Positions 5,660 to 7,769 of a stretch of 7,769 nucleotides of DNA are shown here, piece after piece (positions within the stretch are counted from its first letter, which is position 1; every line of letters begins with the position of its first letter). The notes beneath the pieces are model-generated. The model was given only the letters and a program-made list of their open reading frames with translations, made no database searches and was not told the DNA's origin. Source of the DNA: an uncultured Ruminococcus sp. Its GTDB lineage: Bacteria; Bacillota; Clostridia; Oscillospirales; CAG-272. The translations under genes were made by a program, and so were the position numbers. Location: assembly GCA_900551005.1 (NCBI GenBank), contig URUL01000089.1, positions 1 to 7,769 on the forward strand, given 5' to 3'.

Positions 5660-6531
5660 CCCTTTGTACCTCCTCTTGAAACGCCTGCCATTATCTTCTT
5701 GCGGAAAATGAGGAAAAGTACGATAAGGGGAACAGAGATCACGACAACAGCCGCCATCATGGCAGGGATATTCTCGCGTCCGAAGCCGTTTTCGCGTATT
5801 TCCTGTATTCCGTTTGAAACGAGGTAATAGTTCGGATTGTCCGTTATCAGTCGCGGCCATACATACGAGTTCCAGCACTCGATAACCTTGAGTATAATGA
5901 CGGTAACTATCGTGGGCTTGCATATCGGTATCATAATGCGCATCAGATATCGGAAATCGGAAGCACCGTCCACACGTGCGGCATAATACATCTCATCGGG
6001 TATCTGAGCGAAATTTTCACGCAAGAGGTATATATAAAAAACGGAAGTTACCGACGGAAGGATCAAGCCCGTAAACGTATTTCGCAAACCGAGTTCGGTG
6101 ATCGTCACGAAATTGGTTATCACAACAAGCTCGCTCGGAAGCATCATCAGCGCGAGGAATATCGTGAAAACGAGATCCCTGCCCCTGAAATTAAGTCTTG
6201 CAAAGGCAAAGGCGGCAAGGGTTATCACCACCATCATGAGTGCCGTAGTTGCCAGCGTGAATATAACGGTATTGATAAAATACTTTGCCAGAGGAACTGC
6301 CGTGAAAGCTTCCCTGTAGTTTTCGAGCGTCGGAGAAAGCGTAAAAAACTTCGGTATGTATTCCGAGTTATAAGCGCTGTAGCTTTTCAGAGAGGTAAGA
6401 ACCATCCAGTAAAACGGGAAAAGCACGATAAGCGCCCACACCAAAAGGAAAAAATATATAAAAGTTTTTCTTGCGATATTCCCCGCGCGTGCCGCTTTTT
6501 CCGCACGTGCGTAATCTGTAATATTTTTCAT
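5656..6531 (-). CDS. ABC transporter inner-membrane permease, MalG/UgpE type
   Basis: This is a 291-residue membrane subunit of the importer. It has about six transmembrane segments: the first at about 23-46, the next between 88 and 112, and the last near 258-276. The cytoplasmic EAA loop that docks on the ATPase is clear at about 180-206 (YYAARVDGAS...IPICKP). The N-terminus with a charged segment then FPFYWMVLTSLK is typical of the MalG half of CUT1 transporters. The length is normal (270-300). AAGGAGG (6539-6545) lies 7 nt before the ATG, and the upstream permease stops within that site, leaving a 12-nt gap. The gene ends in TGA overlapping the ATG of the binding-protein gene, so translation is probably coupled. 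The TGA end also fits the normal end of the family (KKIMAGV plus a short tail), which argues that TGA is a real stop codon in this organism. Confidence 0.94.
   Translation of the reverse strand: MKNITDYARAEKAARAGNIARKTFIYFFLLVWALIVLFPFYWMVLTSLKSYSAYNSEYIPKFFTLSPTLENYREAFTAVPLAKYFINTVIFTLATTALMMVVITLAAFAFARLNFRGRDLVFTIFLALMMLPSELVVITNFVTITELGLRNTFTGLILPSVTSVFYIYLLRENFAQIPDEMYYAARVDGASDFRYLMRIMIPICKPTIVTVIILKVIECWNSYVWPRLITDNPNYYLVSNGIQEIRENGFGRENIPAMMAAVVVISVPLIVLFLIFRKKIMAGVSRGGTKG
5669..5674 (-). promoter_or_regulatory. Ribosome binding site of the solute-binding protein gene, inside the permease gene
   Basis: AGGAGG lies 9 nt before the ATG at 5659 and is contained in the last codons of the upstream permease (Arg-Gly-Gly-Thr). 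It fixes the start of the binding protein and shows that the two genes are translated from one message. Confidence 0.8.
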
Positions 6532-6543
6532 ATTCTCCCCTCC

Positions 6544-7437
6544 TTATCTGTAATGAATGCTTTTCCTGCCTACGATAAGGTTTATACATGTTATCGTCAG
6601 GGCGATGGCAAAAAGTATTATCGCCGCCGCAGAGGCATATGAGGGATAACCGCCGCTGTTTCCGTAGAGCATATCATATATATAGCCGACAAGCGTATTC
6701 ATTTCCGCAGCATTCAGATTTGTACCGAAAAGCGCTACGGAATCGCTGTAAGCCTTGAAGGCGCCTATGAAGCCTGTTATGATAAGATAGAAAACAGACG
6801 GCGATATCATAGGCATTGTTATCTTGAAAAACATACGGCTTTTTGATGTGCCGTCTACACGTGCCGCATCATAATAGTTCTTGTTTACGGAAGCAAGCGC
6901 ACTCGTGAGAATAATAATTTTGAAAGGCATTACTATCCAAATGGTATATATACAGAGCACGAGCATTTTTGCCCAGTAAGGTCCGCCGATAAAGTCAACG
7001 CTCGAACCGCCGAAAGCATTTATCAAGAGATTGATAAGTCCGTCGGAGTAAGCGGTCTTTTTGAAGAGGATCATAAAAACAAGACCGACGGCAAGCGTAT
7101 TTGTCACATAAGGCAGAAAATAAATCGTCTGAAAGGCACTGCGCAGCTTTTTTATTGATGAAAGTGCCAGCGAGATAAGAAGCGCAATTCCCGTAGAGAG
7201 CGGCACGGTTATCATAACGAGAATCAGCGTATTTTTCAGTGCCTGAACAAAATACGGATCGCGGAGCACATATGAATAGTTATAAAGTCCTGTTCCGAAG
7301 AAGGTCTGCGAAGCGGAATTATAGCCTTCCTCAAAGGAATAGACAAAAACGTCTATCAGCGGATATACCATGAAGACCCCGAGAAAAAGCATGGCAGGCA
7401 GAATATAAAGCCAGCCCTTCGGATTATTTCTTTCCAT
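6544..7437 (-). CDS. ABC transporter inner-membrane permease, MalF/UgpA type
   Basis: This 297-residue membrane subunit pairs with the MalG-type permease to form the transport channel. The first helix is at about 9-33 (GWLYILPAMLFLGVF and YPLIDVFVYSF), further helices lie at about 68-92, 105-125, 157-180 and 213-230, and the last at about 268-290. The EAA loop is at about 187-213 (NYYDAARVDGTSKS...MPMISPS). The length fits the short UgpA-type MalF homologues that lack the large periplasmic loop of enteric MalF. The frame is open to a GTG at 7461, but AGGGAGG (7447-7453) lies 9 nt before the ATG at 7437, which gives the typical NPKGWLYILPA start. The start lies 14 nt inside the end of the FRG-domain gene. 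No ATP-binding subunit is encoded nearby; such operons usually rely on a shared MsmX-like ATPase. Confidence 0.94.
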   Translation of the reverse strand: MERNNPKGWLYILPAMLFLGVFMVYPLIDVFVYSFEEGYNSASQTFFGTGLYNYSYVLRDPYFVQALKNTLILVMITVPLSTGIALLISLALSSIKKLRSAFQTIYFLPYVTNTLAVGLVFMILFKKTAYSDGLINLLINAFGGSSVDFIGGPYWAKMLVLCIYTIWIVMPFKIIILTSALASVNKNYYDAARVDGTSKSRMFFKITMPMISPSVFYLIITGFIGAFKAYSDSVALFGTNLNAAEMNTLVGYIYDMLYGNSGGYPSYASAAAIILFAIALTITCINLIVGRKSIHYR

Positions 7438-7769
7438 TGTCCTTTTCCTCCCTTGCCGCACCGGACTCCGCTTTTTCCTGCATCACGAAATAATGACGCT
7501 TCAGCCATGCGGAAAGCCCATCGAGTCCGGGCATCATGGTGCGCTCATTCATATTCATCTGGTCGAGAAAATCGCGAACGTCCCATTTTATATTTTTATC
7601 GATAACATATTTAACGGTATTTTTCGTACACTTATCGAGAAATTCCTCTATACTGCCCATATTCATCGGGATAACGGAAAAAATACTGTACTGATTGATT
7701 ATCCGCTGGTCTATGGATGGCGGCTCGAGAAGTGCCATGGCATGACCTGCCATATCTCGGTCATACAGT
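7424..7769 (-). CDS. FRG-domain protein, C-terminal part (runs off the window)
   Basis: The frame is open to the right edge of the window; the ATG at 7753 is internal, with five further in-frame codons before it. About 114 residues are visible. They match the second half of an FRG domain: EPPSIDQRIINQYSIFSVIP (an aromatic-rich segment after the conserved PP..DQRI), then VKYVIDKNIKWDVRDFLDQM, then the closing motif MMPGLDGLSAWLKRHY, equivalent to the family's FPDLDGLA end. The naming F-R-G motif would lie upstream and is not visible. The biochemical function of FRG domains is not established; they occur in many bacterial and phage proteins, some in defence settings. The tail after the domain is short, charged and probably disordered. 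The gene overlaps the MalF-type permease start by 14 nt, so it is probably co-transcribed with the transporter. The domain call is by eye but strong. Confidence 0.8.
   Translation of the reverse strand, partial: LYDRDMAGHAMALLEPPSIDQRIINQYSIFSVIPMNMGSIEEFLDKCTKNTVKYVIDKNIKWDVRDFLDQMNMNERTMMPGLDGLSAWLKRHYFVMQEKAESGAAREEKDNGKK
7447..7453 (-). promoter_or_regulatory. Ribosome binding site of the MalF-type permease (decides start)
   Basis: AGGGAGG lies 9 nt before the ATG at 7437, inside the end of the FRG-domain gene. It selects 7437 over the GTG at 7461, which lies upstream of this site. Confidence 0.75.

Noticed and set aside
5660..5923. Upstream extension of the solute-binding protein frame by 88 codons
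   Set aside because: It lies wholly inside the permease gene in another frame, lacks any secretion signal, and a strong ribosome binding site plus lipoprotein signal peptide begin at 5659.

Overview
The window looks like chromosomal DNA of a Clostridia-type Firmicute, probably a gut or rumen anaerobe. I infer this from strong AGGAGG-type ribosome binding sites at 6-9 nt spacing, AT-rich intergenic gaps, lipoprotein signal peptides, a feoA-feoA-feoB iron operon, and a sugar-type ABC operon with no ATPase gene of its own. No rRNA, tRNA, CRISPR array, insertion sequence or phage gene is visible.

Left part (1-3210), ferrous iron module. Two small FeoA proteins (2258-2470 and 1972-2193) and the FeoB iron permease (11-1891) are read leftwards. 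A DtxR-family repressor (2795-3172) is read rightwards from the shared 324-nt control region. That region holds a near-consensus leftward promoter (TTGACA, 17 nt, TATGAT). Two inverted repeats of the form TTAGCNNNNGCTAA lie just downstream of it and are the likely binding sites of the repressor. A third, one-mismatch copy and a small hairpin lie between feoA and feoB. The repressor keeps the Met/Cys/Glu/His ligand set of the iron-sensing DtxR/IdeR branch rather than that of MntR. feoB is cut short in this window by an in-frame TGA exactly where the family has a conserved Trp. The next codons still read as FeoB, so this is either a nonsense mutation or a sequence error.

Middle (3173-4051). A long bidirectional terminator separates the repressor from a convergent lipoprotein gene (3225-3983). 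That protein seems to carry two OB-like beta domains and has its own good promoter directly behind the ABC operon.

Right part (4055-7769), leftward ABC importer operon. The order of transcription is the end of an FRG-domain protein (7424 to beyond the window), a MalF/UgpA-type permease (6544-7437), a MalG/UgpE-type permease (5656-6531) and a solute-binding lipoprotein (4055-5659). The genes overlap or nearly touch (14-nt overlap, 12-nt gap, ATGA overlap), so they are probably co-transcribed and translationally coupled. The binding protein is unusual in having both a lipid anchor and a C-terminal membrane helix. The substrate cannot be read from the sequence; the ATPase is presumably a shared MsmX-type protein encoded elsewhere.

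I see no wholly new system. The points most worth a second look are the FRG gene coupled to the transporter, the doubly anchored binding protein, the feoB stop codon, and the paired operators.
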